Shown here piece by piece: positions 44,737 to 55,014 of a DNA stretch of 64,000 nucleotides. The stretch is from the NCBI GenBank assembly GCA_002427105.1, contig DIPM01000021.1:2027-66026 (forward strand). The letters are read 5' to 3'. The notes below the pieces were generated by a model, which saw only the letters and a program-made list of their open reading frames with translations, ran no database searches and was not told where the DNA came from. Each line of letters opens with the position of its first letter. The stretch's first letter is position 1. The position numbers and the translations under genes were made by a program. Source of the stretch: Marinilabiliaceae bacterium UBA5488. GTDB lineage: Bacteria; Bacteroidota; Bacteroidia; Bacteroidales; Marinilabiliaceae.

Positions 44737-47700
44737 CTATTCTTCAGGAGCTCCTATAAATTTGCTTGGGGTCACTTCAAACTGTTTTTTAAAGCATGCT
44801 GAAAAGTGAGAAAGTGTTGAGAATCCTGTCATGTCTGCCACTTCTGAGATATTGTAAACTCCTTCTTTAAGCAGTTCAGATGCCCTGTTAAGCTTATATG
44901 TTTTAAAGAAGTGGTTTGGATTTATCCCTGTTAATCCTTTAACCTTGTTATAAAACTTGGTTCGGGAAACTTTCAGTATCTCAGTCATCATTGTTATGTT
45001 CAGTTCCGGATTGGACAGCTCGCTCTCCATTATCTGATATAGACTTGTCATAAAAGCTTTGTCTTGTGGAGATAAAACACTTTCTACTATTCTGTCTGTC
45101 TTGGTGCTCTTACCCAATAGTTTGCGTATCTTTTCCCTGTTTGACAGTTGGGATTTGAGGAGTGCTGTAAGGTAACTGGGATCAAAGGGTTTTGTTACAT
45201 ATGCATCGGCTCCAGTATTTAATCCGGCAACCTGATCTTCTATAGCTGCTTTAGCAGTGATTAGTACAACTGGAATATGGCAAAGCTGAATATCGTCCTT
45301 TATAAGTTGACACAGTTCTGTTCCGTTCATCCCTGGCATTACAATGTCACACAATACCAGGTCAATCTCTTCGTCATGCATCGCCTTAAGCGAACTTTCT
45401 CCGTTGAAACGACAGATTATGTTGTAATCAGATTCAAGCAGGGTTTTCAGGTAATGGACAATCTCAGCATCGTCATCCACAACTAGAATAGTTGGTAATT
45501 TATCCGAAGGGATTTGATCATCCTTTTGTACTTCGTCGTCAATAGATATTGAACTGTCTTGTGCCATTTCGGATTCCTCAATAATTATTTCTTTGTTTGA
45601 GTATGCACTCTCTGACACAGGAATAATGAATGTTAAGCAGGCTCCTTCTCCTTCAGGTCTGCAAAGTGCCCTGATAAAACCATGATGCAATTCTGCAAGT
45701 CTCCTTGCATAGTAAAGACCTATTCCTGTTCCCCAGTTATATACTCCCTTAGACTGACCATCCATTTGGTAGTACCGCTCAAACACCTTTTCAAGTTTGT
45801 CTTCTGGTATTCCTGGGCCTGAATCAGTTACTGTTACCTTAATATATTCCTTGCAAGAATCATTGTTGGAAATTGAGAGGAGCTTAGCTGCCTCATCCTG
45901 GCTTATCACATCAAATGCTATTTCGATGTGTCCGCCAACAGGTGTGTATTTGATAGCATTAATAATTAGATTGCCAGTGATCTTTTCAAACTTACCGGTA
46001 TCGAGCAAAGTATTGAAAGAGTCTTCAAGCCCGTAGGTCTTAAATCTTATTCCTTTATACTTAGCATTTAGAGCGAATAATTCGACCATTTTTTTTAAGA
46101 CTGATATAACATCTGTCTGTCTGACCTCCAGTCTTAGTGCATCATTCTCCAGCTTATTGAAATCAAGAAGCTGGTTGACAAGTTCCAACATCCTGTTGAC
46201 GCTTCGCTTTATTATAAGAAGCAGTTTTCTGTGTTCTTCCTGAATTGATTCATCATTGCACAGTTGGGTGATCGGGCCGTTTATAAGGGTAAGTGGAGTG
46301 CGAAACTCATGGGAGACATTTGCAAAATAACTCATGTTCATTTTATTGATCCGCTGTTCCTGCTCTTTCTCTTCCCTGATCTTTCTTATTTGCTCCTGGC
46401 TTCTCTTTATTCCAAAATAGGCCTTTATAATTATCAATACAGAAAAAGAAACAAATAGAATGTATAACATAATTGCCCACCAGCTAAACCACGGAGCTCT
46501 TTTAATATTAATCACGATTGAGTTTTCTGCCTCAATAATGCTCTTGTCGTTGTTTGTTATCCTTACAATAAAATTGTAGGTACCTGAGGGCAGGTTTGAA
46601 TAAAAAGCTTCTCTGTTGTTACGTGCGTTTATCCATAGTTTGTCAAAACCTTCCATCATATAATGGTAGTGCACTTTTTCATTCTCCGAGTAATCAAGAG
46701 CTGCGAAAGAAATAGAGAAGGTATTCTGGTCATGCTTCAAGTTAATAACAGGGTCGTATCTTAAACTCTTGTTGATTATACCTCTTCTGCCAGGTGTGAT
46801 TTGGTGGTTGTGTACTTTTAAATCTTCAAAAATAAGTGGTAAGCTTCTGATAGGTGAGAAGCTTGAAGGGTTGAAAAAGGTGAGTCCATGTGTTCCGCCA
46901 AAGATAATTGTTCCGTCTTCAAGCGCACATGAGGAGCGTTCATTGAACTGGTTGCCTCCAATCCCGTCGCTTTTGAAATAACTTGAGAATGTTCCAGTGC
47001 TTCTGTCATATCTGCTCATTCCAAAGAGGGTACTAACCCATATATTTCCATAGCCGTCCTCGATAACTGCAGAAATATCGCTACAGGTTGTGTTTTCCAT
47101 CCTTTCCAACTTGCCACTTTGTCTGGAATACCTGATTAATCCGTTAGCTATTGTTCCCATCCAAATATCTCCATAGGAATCTTCGTAAAGGCAGATAGGG
47201 ATGAACTGAGACCTTTTTATCATTGGGGACACATCAATTTCTGTTATTTCCCATGTGTCAGGATCAATAATTCTCGGTCCATGCGAGAAAGCTGCTATCA
47301 TGATTTCACCTGTCGATAGTCTTAAAACAGGAGAAGTAAAGGTAAATGACCTTGGAAACACAACAATTCTCTCGAATTCAGAAGCACCCTTTCTAAGGGC
47401 ATATATATCCTCGTTACTGCATCCAGCCCAAATCGTTCCATTTCTGTCCTGGGCCATTTCATGTATTAACCCTGGCATCCAGTATGTCTTGACCTCAACT
47501 AGTTGGTTCTTAGCTAAGTCATATTTACAACATATCAACCTATAGTTTGCTATTAACCAAAGACGATTTTCATCGTCCAGAAACAGGGACTTCATCTGTC
47601 CCTTGGTGCAACTGTTGCAGTTTAGCAAATTACCTATCTCAACCTTATGTATATCACCAGAATGGATGTCGAAAATATACAGGCCGTCCATGGCTGTTGC

Positions 47701-48774
47701 AATCCATAGTTTGCCATCATTGCCCTTTTGGAGGGCAATGACGGACATCTTTTCAAGCTGTTTCCTAAGGTAATTGTTGCCGTTAAACCTTTCCTTTGAG
47801 TTGTATCTTATAACAAAACCCTGGTCAGAGGATCCTATCCAAAGATTCTTTTGTGAATCCGTAAACATTGATGTGATCTTGAACGCTGGAGGGTCAAAAG
47901 GAAATCCGTTTTCGCTTTCATGGATTACTCTCTCGCCTGTTAGTCTGTAGCAGAATAATCCGTAGGTAGTATTTATCAACAAAGCGTCGTCGCTGTATTG
48001 ATGAATGTAACTGATTGAGGCCTCTGACAATCGTTTATCATTAACGATCGCTTCAGGTAAACTCATATATGAATAAGTACGGGTGTTTATTATTGTTAGA
48101 TTATTGTATGATGTCAGCCACAATTCTCCATTGTCACGCATCCATGCATAATGTACAGGCTCACTGTTTCTATCAAATGAATGCTTCAGATCCATATTGG
48201 CAAGATCATAACAGCGGATAATTGGTGAATTAATCACCCAAAGCTGATTGTTATTGTCGATGAAACTTGCGAAAGAGTAGGAGCCGTTGTGTATAATCTG
48301 TGGAATAACGGCTTTAAATTTGCCCTCTTCAGGGAAGAATTCACAAATATCGAATCCAGTGTTCACGAATATCCTTCCTTCACGGTTTTCGTGAATTTTA
48401 AGAACATAGTAACTTGAACTTTCAATTGGGAAATGTTGGAAAACATCCTGGTCTGTATAGAGATTAATTCCGTTTACCGTTCCTATCCAGAGTCGTCCCT
48501 TGGTATCACTTAGCATACCCCTTATCTGGTTGTCACAAACGCTTGTTGTATCATCAGTATTTAAGTATTGATGATACTCATATCCGTTGAACTTGTTCAA
48601 ACCCCTGAAAGTTCCAATCCATACTTGCCCAAAGTTATCCTCAACAAAGGAGGTTATCTGTTGATTGGATATATCATTACTTGTGAAATGGCTAACTTCA
48701 TTATCCGGTTCACCCTCTTCAACGCTACAACTTGCAGCAAAAACTGCTAAGAAAAGCATTAAAACAATCTTCAT
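44737..48774 (-). CDS. hybrid two-component system regulator (HTCS)
   Basis: A 1345-residue one-protein signalling system. The start at 48774 gives a signal segment MKIVLMLFLAVFAASC. Domains in order are a periplasmic two-propeller sensor of reg_prop repeats (about 35-645, many copies of N-x-(L/I)-W-(I/V)-(G/A)-T), a Y_Y_Y domain (about 690-760), a membrane helix (about 766-789), HisKA with phospho-His about 822 (SYFANVSHEFRTPL), HATPase_c (VTDSGPGIPEDKLEKVFERY), a receiver domain with Asp about 1143 (LVLCDIVMPGMNG), and a C-terminal AraC-type DNA-binding domain (about 1255-1340, ILKVSRTKFYNKVKG). It should sense an oligosaccharide in the periplasm and activate the divergent susC operon 270 bp away. 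Confidence 0.95.
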   Translation of the reverse strand: MKIVLMLFLAVFAASCSVEEGEPDNEVSHFTSNDISNQQITSFVEDNFGQVWIGTFRGLNKFNGYEYHQYLNTDDTTSVCDNQIRGMLSDTKGRLWIGTVNGINLYTDQDVFQHFPIESSSYYVLKIHENREGRIFVNTGFDICEFFPEEGKFKAVIPQIIHNGSYSFASFIDNNNQLWVINSPIIRCYDLANMDLKHSFDRNSEPVHYAWMRDNGELWLTSYNNLTIINTRTYSYMSLPEAIVNDKRLSEASISYIHQYSDDALLINTTYGLFCYRLTGERVIHESENGFPFDPPAFKITSMFTDSQKNLWIGSSDQGFVIRYNSKERFNGNNYLRKQLEKMSVIALQKGNDGKLWIATAMDGLYIFDIHSGDIHKVEIGNLLNCNSCTKGQMKSLFLDDENRLWLIANYRLICCKYDLAKNQLVEVKTYWMPGLIHEMAQDRNGTIWAGCSNEDIYALRKGASEFERIVVFPRSFTFTSPVLRLSTGEIMIAAFSHGPRIIDPDTWEITEIDVSPMIKRSQFIPICLYEDSYGDIWMGTIANGLIRYSRQSGKLERMENTTCSDISAVIEDGYGNIWVSTLFGMSRYDRSTGTFSSYFKSDGIGGNQFNERSSCALEDGTIIFGGTHGLTFFNPSSFSPIRSLPLIFEDLKVHNHQITPGRRGIINKSLRYDPVINLKHDQNTFSISFAALDYSENEKVHYHYMMEGFDKLWINARNNREAFYSNLPSGTYNFIVRITNNDKSIIEAENSIVINIKRAPWFSWWAIMLYILFVSFSVLIIIKAYFGIKRSQEQIRKIREEKEQEQRINKMNMSYFANVSHEFRTPLTLINGPITQLCNDESIQEEHRKLLLIIKRSVNRMLELVNQLLDFNKLENDALRLEVRQTDVISVLKKMVELFALNAKYKGIRFKTYGLEDSFNTLLDTGKFEKITGNLIINAIKYTPVGGHIEIAFDVISQDEAAKLLSISNNDSCKEYIKVTVTDSGPGIPEDKLEKVFERYYQMDGQSKGVYNWGTGIGLYYARRLAELHHGFIRALCRPEGEGACLTFIIPVSESAYSNKEIIIEESEMAQDSSISIDDEVQKDDQIPSDKLPTILVVDDDAEIVHYLKTLLESDYNIICRFNGESSLKAMHDEEIDLVLCDIVMPGMNGTELCQLIKDDIQLCHIPVVLITAKAAIEDQVAGLNTGADAYVTKPFDPSYLTALLKSQLSNREKIRKLLGKSTKTDRIVESVLSPQDKAFMTSLYQIMESELSNPELNITMMTEILKVSRTKFYNKVKGLTGINPNHFFKTYKLNRASELLKEGVYNISEVADMTGFSTLSHFSACFKKQFEVTPSKFIGAPEE

Positions 48775-48991
48775 TTTTCCTACTGCTTCCATCCAAATAA
48801 CCTATTACATGAGTTTTGGACTGAAAAGTAAGAATTATTAAGCGGTTTTCCCAACTGACTAACCTTTATGCCTCTATCAAATGATACGCTTTTTAACAAA
48901 AACGAAAACATTTGAACAAATACGATAGTCCTGCAAACGAAATAGACAACATATGTGAACAATTCAGAAAAAGTCTTTAGTGTTATCCGGC

Positions 48992-48999
48992 TAAATTTG
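48992..48999 (+). promoter_or_regulatory. -7 element of the susC promoter
   Basis: A perfect TAAATTTG 45 nt before the susC ATG. No TTTG at -33; that is expected for a promoter that needs the HTCS activator. Confidence 0.5.
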
Positions 49000-49044
49000 C
49001 ATTGTGAGAAATAATGAACTTCACATAAACTTAAGCAAACTGTT

Positions 49045-52000
49045 ATGATGAACTACTATTTAAAAAAGTATCTTTTATCAGTAGTAATGCTGATAGGATC
49101 CCTGTCTACTTTAATGGCTCAGTCTATAGAAGTAAGGGGCAGAGTTGTGGACAACCAATCATTACCTATGATTGGAGTTAGCGTTGTTGAAAAAGGAACC
49201 ACCAACGGCGCTGTGACCAATATTGATGGTTATTATCAGTTGACAGTACAACAAGGCGCGACCCTTGCATTTTCATTTATTGGATTTAATAACCTGGAAC
49301 TTGTTGTAAGCTCAGAGACTCTAAATGTTACATTGGAGGAAGGGGATGTGACACTTGAAGAACTGATAGTAGTTGGTTATGGTGTGCAAAAGAAGAGCTC
49401 CCTCACAGGAGCTGTGTCTTCAGTCAAGTCGGAGGATATAGAAGCCAGAACAATTACACGTCCTGAACAGGCTCTACAGGGAAAAACTGCCGGTGTGCAG
49501 GTATATAGTGCAAGTGCTCGTCCTGGAGCTTCTCCAACAGTCAGAATCAGGGGTGTAAGCTCAAATGGATCAAGTGATCCTCTTTATGTCGTTGATGGAC
49601 GTATTGCATCAGACATAGGTGGTATTGATCCTAACGATATTGAGTCTATGGAGGTTCTAAAGGATGGAGCCTCTGCTGCCATCTACGGAGCTGCTGCCGG
49701 TAACGGTGTGATTCTTATAACTACAAAAAGAGGTGATGGAAAGGGAAAGATTACCTACAGTGTCCAACATACTTCACAAAGTCTGGCAAACATTCCAGAG
49801 GTAATGAATTCTAATGAGTATAGGGAATACTTTATTGAGACCGGAAAAATCTCTGAGGGTGCTTTTGATTTGTACTGGGACGGTGTTACAAACACAGATT
49901 GGACTGATGTGGCATTTGAGAGCAGTAGTATGACAAGGCACAACATCACTTTTGAGGGTGGAAATGAGAGTGGAGGCATGTATCTATCGCTTTCAAGTCT
50001 TGAAAATGACGGTATTATAGTAGGCGATTATGACTACTATGATCGCATTACTGGAATGGTTAATGCAAACAGGAAGATCAAACCCTGGTTGGAAATTGGA
50101 ACAAACAACCAGGTAGAATACTACAAGGTTCAGTCAGTAGCTGAGGGAAATGAGTATGGAAGCCTACTATTGTCAGTTCTTCAGATGGATCCTCTGACAA
50201 AAGCACTGTACCCTATAAATGATTTGCCTCAGTATATGTCAGATATGTATGATCAACACCCCAATATGCTCGGTGACGGCAAGGGTAATCTCTATGGAGT
50301 ATCTCCTTTTATGGGAAATGCTGAGGCTCTTAATCCTCTTGCAATGCGTGACCGCTCATTTTCTCAGGCAAGAGGCTTTAATATCAATGGAACTACATAC
50401 CTGAATCTGACCCCCATAAAAGGCATGACGCTAACGTCAAGGCTGGGGTACAGGTTGTCGTCTTCATCATCTTATGGAGTAAATCAAGATTACTACTATC
50501 ATGGTACTGCAAAACAGGATTACATACAGGTAAATGCAAGTGATAATAGTCCGACATACTGGCAATGGGAAAACTTCCTTAACTATAACAAGGCATTTGG
50601 TTTCCATGACTTTACTATGATGCTTGGTACTTCTTACAGTGAATCACGTTCTTTCGGAGTAAGCGGCAACAAGCAGGGGGATGACCAGAATCTGGGTTTT
50701 CTGCAGGATGACCCACTCTTCCTTTATTTTGCATATGCTACAACAGATGCAAATAAGGATATTTCTGGTGGTGAACCTATTTATTCACGTAGACTTGCAT
50801 ATTTTGGACGTCTGAACTACTCTTACCAAGGAAGATACCTTGCACAATTTTCTCTTAGGGCTGATGCAGCAGACCTTTCTGTCCTTCCACAGGAGATGCG
50901 ATGGGGTTACTTCCCAGCATTTTCACTGGGATGGGTACTGTCTGAAGAATCATTCCTTAGCGGAACAAGAGACTGGCTGTCCTTCCTTAAGCTTAGGGCC
51001 AGTTGGGGGCAAAACGGTTCTACTGCCTCTCTTGGAGGTTACAGGTGGAATGTGTCTATTGGTTCTACAGGCAGCTTCGTCGTAGGAGATAATTCCAACT
51101 TTTACTACATAAACGGCTATGGTCCAACGGCTACAGGAAACAACCAACTTAAGTGGGAAACCTCAGAGCAGACAAACATAGGTGTTGATATTCGTATGCT
51201 TAATAGCAGACTTTCTGCTTCAGCAGATTATTTCAATAAAGAAACAAAGGACCTTATTGTTTCCGGTATTAAGGCTTCAACTGTTGTAGGAAACACTTTC
51301 TCACCTGTTAATGCTGGTAATATTACAAACAAAGGAGTAGAGGTTGAACTTGGATGGCAGGACAAGATTGGAGTCTTCAATTATGGAATTCGCGGAAATA
51401 TTGCAACACTTAAGAATGAGGTAACTTACATTCACGAATCTCTTTCTGCTATTGACGGGGCTACTTTGGTAACCTATGGCCCGATAACCCGCTTTGAGGT
51501 CGGTAAACCTGCCTGGTACTTCTATGGATATAAATTCACAGGAGTTGACAAGGCGACAGGAGAACCTTTGTTTGAGGATATTGACGGAGACAATGTGATA
51601 ACAGACAACGACAAAACAGAAATTGGTAAGGGTATTGCAGACTTTACCTATGGTATTACTCTGACAGCAGCTTGGAAGAACTTCGACTTTATCGCATTCG
51701 GAACGGGTTCTTATGGTAACGATATCTTTTGTGGTCTAAATCGGGTGGATTATAACCTGAACCAGCTTACCTATTTCACTAGAGACCGCTGGACAGCAAG
51801 TAATACAGATGGATCAAAACCAAGGGCTTACGCTACCGACTATACAAAGTTTATGACTTCTTCAGGATCTGTGTTTGACGGATCATACTTTAAGATCAAG
51901 CAATTACAGTTTGGATACACTATACCCAACAGTCTCCTGAAACGTGCCGGTCTTGAAAATTTGAGAATTTACTTCTCTCTTGAAGATTACTTTACATTTA

Positions 52001-52131
52001 CTGATTACCCCGGATTTGATCCAGAAGTGACTCTGGTATCTTCAAATGGTGTACCCAATGCACTGGGAGTTGACAAGGGTAGCTATCCCAACTCCAGAAA
52101 AATGTTGATGGGTCTTTCTGTTACATTCTGA
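49045..52131 (+). CDS. SusC-family TonB-linked outer-membrane transporter
   Basis: A 1028-residue porin-like importer. It has a signal peptide (LLSVVMLIGSLSTLMAQS), a CarboxypepD-like domain (about 25-105: VRGRVVDNQSLPMIGVSVVE, NIDGYYQLTV), a TonB box/SusC linker (LEELIVVGYGVQKKSSLTGAV), a plug with the SusC signature (MEVLKDGASAAIYGAAAGNG), then the 22-strand barrel ending in a C-terminal aromatic residue (MGLSVTF). It imports oligosaccharides of a few sugars across the outer membrane together with SusD, encoded 25 bp downstream. It is the first gene of a four-gene operon controlled by the divergent HTCS. Confidence 0.96.
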   Translation: MMNYYLKKYLLSVVMLIGSLSTLMAQSIEVRGRVVDNQSLPMIGVSVVEKGTTNGAVTNIDGYYQLTVQQGATLAFSFIGFNNLELVVSSETLNVTLEEGDVTLEELIVVGYGVQKKSSLTGAVSSVKSEDIEARTITRPEQALQGKTAGVQVYSASARPGASPTVRIRGVSSNGSSDPLYVVDGRIASDIGGIDPNDIESMEVLKDGASAAIYGAAAGNGVILITTKRGDGKGKITYSVQHTSQSLANIPEVMNSNEYREYFIETGKISEGAFDLYWDGVTNTDWTDVAFESSSMTRHNITFEGGNESGGMYLSLSSLENDGIIVGDYDYYDRITGMVNANRKIKPWLEIGTNNQVEYYKVQSVAEGNEYGSLLLSVLQMDPLTKALYPINDLPQYMSDMYDQHPNMLGDGKGNLYGVSPFMGNAEALNPLAMRDRSFSQARGFNINGTTYLNLTPIKGMTLTSRLGYRLSSSSSYGVNQDYYYHGTAKQDYIQVNASDNSPTYWQWENFLNYNKAFGFHDFTMMLGTSYSESRSFGVSGNKQGDDQNLGFLQDDPLFLYFAYATTDANKDISGGEPIYSRRLAYFGRLNYSYQGRYLAQFSLRADAADLSVLPQEMRWGYFPAFSLGWVLSEESFLSGTRDWLSFLKLRASWGQNGSTASLGGYRWNVSIGSTGSFVVGDNSNFYYINGYGPTATGNNQLKWETSEQTNIGVDIRMLNSRLSASADYFNKETKDLIVSGIKASTVVGNTFSPVNAGNITNKGVEVELGWQDKIGVFNYGIRGNIATLKNEVTYIHESLSAIDGATLVTYGPITRFEVGKPAWYFYGYKFTGVDKATGEPLFEDIDGDNVITDNDKTEIGKGIADFTYGITLTAAWKNFDFIAFGTGSYGNDIFCGLNRVDYNLNQLTYFTRDRWTASNTDGSKPRAYATDYTKFMTSSGSVFDGSYFKIKQLQFGYTIPNSLLKRAGLENLRIYFSLEDYFTFTDYPGFDPEVTLVSSNGVPNALGVDKGSYPNSRKMLMGLSVTF

Positions 52132-52156
52132 TAATCATAATTTAAAACACGGAGAA

Positions 52157-53737
52157 ATGAAAAACAGATATAAATATTTGCTGTCTGGTATGCTGATTTG
52201 CATGGCAATGTCTTCATGCGAAGAGAAGCTGGATATTCCGCAAAAGGGGGTCCTGGATTTTTCATCCTACTACCAGACTGATGAACAAGCTGATGCTGCT
52301 GCAAATGCTCTATATGTTCAGCTGAAAGGATCTTATTATAATTACACTATGCTGAAGAACGCATTGTCAGACGATGTCTGGGCAGGTGGTGGTGGACGTA
52401 ATGACAATGCCGAACTTGAAGGATGTAATGAGTATTCATTTGGATCTGACCAAAGCTTTATTAGGGGTGTTTGGGAGAGTTATTATAGCATTATTTATAA
52501 AGCAAATGTTATCCTGGGACACGTTAATCCCGAGTCCGACATTAAAAACAGGGCAATCGCAGAGGCAAAATTTTTCAGGGCATTTGCCTATTTCGATCTG
52601 ATCTCTCTCTGGGGTGAAGTACCCTTGGTAGATCATGAGTTATCGCCAGCTGAGTATCAAATGCCTAAAACGTCCAGAGATAAGCTTTGGACACTTGTTG
52701 AGAAGGACCTGACTGATGCAATTAGTTCTGGTTACCTTGCAGAAAAATCCGATGTGAATGACAACACCACCTGGAGAATAACGAAACAGCTTGCTCAGAC
52801 TATGCTTGGAAAGGCATACCTCTGGCAGAATAAGTATGAAGAGGCTGCAGAAATTCTCAATGAAGTCATTAATAGCGGAAAATACGCACTTTATCAAGGA
52901 CCGTATGAAGATTTGCTGACGTCCATTGCTGAAGGCAATTCTGAGAGTATGCTTGAAAGTAACAGGGTACTCGACATGAACAATCCATTTAATGAGTTCA
53001 ACTTTTTCGAAGTAATGAACCACTGGCGAATGGATAATCTCGAAGCTGCTTCTCCTCTGTTTTATGAATACAAAGAAACAGGATGGGGATTCAATGTTCC
53101 TCAGAAAAAGCTGTATGATGCATTTGTCGCTGAGGAAGGTGTTGATGGTTACCGTCTTAATCACACAATGAAGACATATGAGCAAATGACAGACCTTGGG
53201 GTAAAGCTTCAGAAAGGTAAGACAATAATCAATGAGGGACTTTTTGCATGGAAACGCAGATACCTTGCAACTGATGCTCCAATAACTTTCTGGTGCTCTC
53301 ACAACAACCACAGGTGGATGAGATATGCTGAAGTATTGTTACTTGCCGCAGAGGCTAATTATCTGGCAGGTAACCAGTCAGAAGCTGATGACTGCCTAAA
53401 TGAAGTTCGTGAAAGGGCAGGCCTTCCATTTAAGGCTGCTACCATGGAAGCTATCAAGCTTGAAAAACGACTAGAACTTTGCTTTGAATACACACGCTAT
53501 CAGGATATTATCAGATGGGGTGATGCTGAAGACCTGCTGAAAGACCAGGGTTCTTTGACCCCGATGCTTGTAAACAAGGCTTCCTCTGCCGAAGACCCTG
53601 ATAATGTTGTGGTTGAGTATGTAAGGTATAATACAGACCCGGCAAGGTTTGGATTTAAACCCAAACATTATTTGCTTCCGATACCAGCAACTGAACTTCG
53701 ACTGAATCCCAACATGGTTCAGAATGATGGTTGGTAA
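52157..53737 (+). CDS. SusD/RagB-family glycan-binding lipoprotein
   Basis: A 526-residue surface lipoprotein; signal peptide with lipobox ending MAMSSC (Cys21). The TPR-like helical scaffold of SusD is recognisable (AEAKFFRAFAYFDLISLWGE, LAQTMLGKAYLWQNKYEEAA, VLLLAAEANYLAGNQSEADD), and the C-terminal RagB/SusD ending is present (GFKPKHYLLPIPATELRLNP). It forms the lid of the SusC transporter and binds the glycan. It is the only binding protein of the locus; no SusE/F-like gene follows. Confidence 0.96.
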   Translation: MKNRYKYLLSGMLICMAMSSCEEKLDIPQKGVLDFSSYYQTDEQADAAANALYVQLKGSYYNYTMLKNALSDDVWAGGGGRNDNAELEGCNEYSFGSDQSFIRGVWESYYSIIYKANVILGHVNPESDIKNRAIAEAKFFRAFAYFDLISLWGEVPLVDHELSPAEYQMPKTSRDKLWTLVEKDLTDAISSGYLAEKSDVNDNTTWRITKQLAQTMLGKAYLWQNKYEEAAEILNEVINSGKYALYQGPYEDLLTSIAEGNSESMLESNRVLDMNNPFNEFNFFEVMNHWRMDNLEAASPLFYEYKETGWGFNVPQKKLYDAFVAEEGVDGYRLNHTMKTYEQMTDLGVKLQKGKTIINEGLFAWKRRYLATDAPITFWCSHNNHRWMRYAEVLLLAAEANYLAGNQSEADDCLNEVRERAGLPFKAATMEAIKLEKRLELCFEYTRYQDIIRWGDAEDLLKDQGSLTPMLVNKASSAEDPDNVVVEYVRYNTDPARFGFKPKHYLLPIPATELRLNPNMVQNDGW

Positions 53738-53793
53738 AAGAAAAAATGTTTTCAATTTCACACCTAAATATTAAACTAGTTAAATTCAAAGAG

Positions 53794-55005
53794 ATGATGA
53801 AAAGATTGATGTTTATGACCTTGTGGCTGTTTATAACAGCCACAACTTTTGCGCAACAGGCGTTGTGGGGAGGATCTCAGATTATTTCTCCGGAGATTCA
53901 TGATGACTATTCGGTGACATTCAGAATTAGGGCGCCAAAAGCTGTGAAGGTTGAAATAACTGGTGATTTTCTACCACCGCAGTTGATAGACACTCCTTTC
54001 GGTAAGTTTGAAGCACCCGGAGTTGCCCAGCTGAAGGAAGGAGAGGGAGGAGTTTGGGAATATACTACCCCTGAACCGCTAGCTTCGGAACTGTATAACT
54101 ATAGCTTCATTGTTGATGAACAAAGGATGCATGATCCTTCAAACATGGCCTTGGTTCGTGATGTAGCAACTGTTACTAATTATTTTATTATCCCGGGAAA
54201 TCCCGGAGATCTTTTTAAGGTGCAGGATGTTAAACATGGTTCAGTGACCCGTCGCTGGTATAATAGTCCGACACTTAAGGAGCAGCGCAGGATAACAATA
54301 TACACTCCTCCTGGGTACGAAAGCAGCAACAATAGTTATCCTGTATTTTACCTATTGCACGGTTCGGGTGGTGACGAAGAAGCATGGGTTTCGCTTGGCC
54401 GTACCGTTCAGATTCTTGACAACTTGATAGCTCAGGGCAAGGTAGTTCCAATGATTGTTGTTATGCCTAATGGACATACTCAGAATGCATCGGCGCCTGG
54501 TGAATCTAGCCGTGAATACCTGCCAATGATGGGAGGAGGTTCACGTCAGGCAGTTGCTAGCATGGAAGAAAGCTTTGGAGATATTATTAAATTCGTGGAA
54601 AGCAACTACAGGGTGAAGAATGGAAAGAACTACAGAGCTGTAGCAGGTCTTTCTATGGGAGGTATGCACTCAGCTAATATCTCTGCCCAGTATCTAAATA
54701 CCTTTGATTATGTTGGTGTTTTTTCCGCACCTCCTATCCCTGCGCTTCTAGGCCTTGACAATAAAGATAATTCCAATGCTGCTGACGAGTTTGTGAAAAA
54801 GCTAGAAGTGCAACAAAAGAATGGATTCAAACTTTACTGGATAGCTTGTGGAAAAACAGATTTTCTATATCAGGGAGTATTAGAGAGCATGAAAAGGATG
54901 GATGAAATAGGATTTAAGTATATTTATAGAGAATCTGAAGGTGGACATATTTGGAAGAACTGGAGGATTTATCTGTCTGAGTTTGCACCTATGTTGTTTA
55001 AATAA
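53794..55005 (+). CDS. CE1-like (feruloyl/acetyl) esterase with N-terminal E-set domain
   Basis: About 403 residues. The start at 53794 (MMKRLMFMTLWLFITATTFA) gives a signal peptide; the frame is open from 53731 but that part overlaps susD. Residues about 30-130 form an E-set/CBM48-like beta-sandwich (YSVTFRIRAPKAVKVEITGD), and about 150-400 form an esterase D alpha/beta-hydrolase: oxyanion region FYLLHGSGGDEEAW, nucleophile elbow GLSMGGMHS (Ser about 287), and a catalytic His in EGGHIWKNWR. This architecture is typical of feruloyl or acetyl-xylan esterases in xylan loci. Exact ester unknown. Located in periplasm or on the surface; fits debranching before the GH3 step. Confidence 0.88.
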   Translation: MMKRLMFMTLWLFITATTFAQQALWGGSQIISPEIHDDYSVTFRIRAPKAVKVEITGDFLPPQLIDTPFGKFEAPGVAQLKEGEGGVWEYTTPEPLASELYNYSFIVDEQRMHDPSNMALVRDVATVTNYFIIPGNPGDLFKVQDVKHGSVTRRWYNSPTLKEQRRITIYTPPGYESSNNSYPVFYLLHGSGGDEEAWVSLGRTVQILDNLIAQGKVVPMIVVMPNGHTQNASAPGESSREYLPMMGGGSRQAVASMEESFGDIIKFVESNYRVKNGKNYRAVAGLSMGGMHSANISAQYLNTFDYVGVFSAPPIPALLGLDNKDNSNAADEFVKKLEVQQKNGFKLYWIACGKTDFLYQGVLESMKRMDEIGFKYIYRESEGGHIWKNWRIYLSEFAPMLFK

Positions 55006-55014
55006 CCAAAGACC

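Noticed and set aside
52640..53311. 223-codon minus-strand ORF
   Set aside because: Antisense to susD; translation is Cys/Phe-rich and unlike protein.
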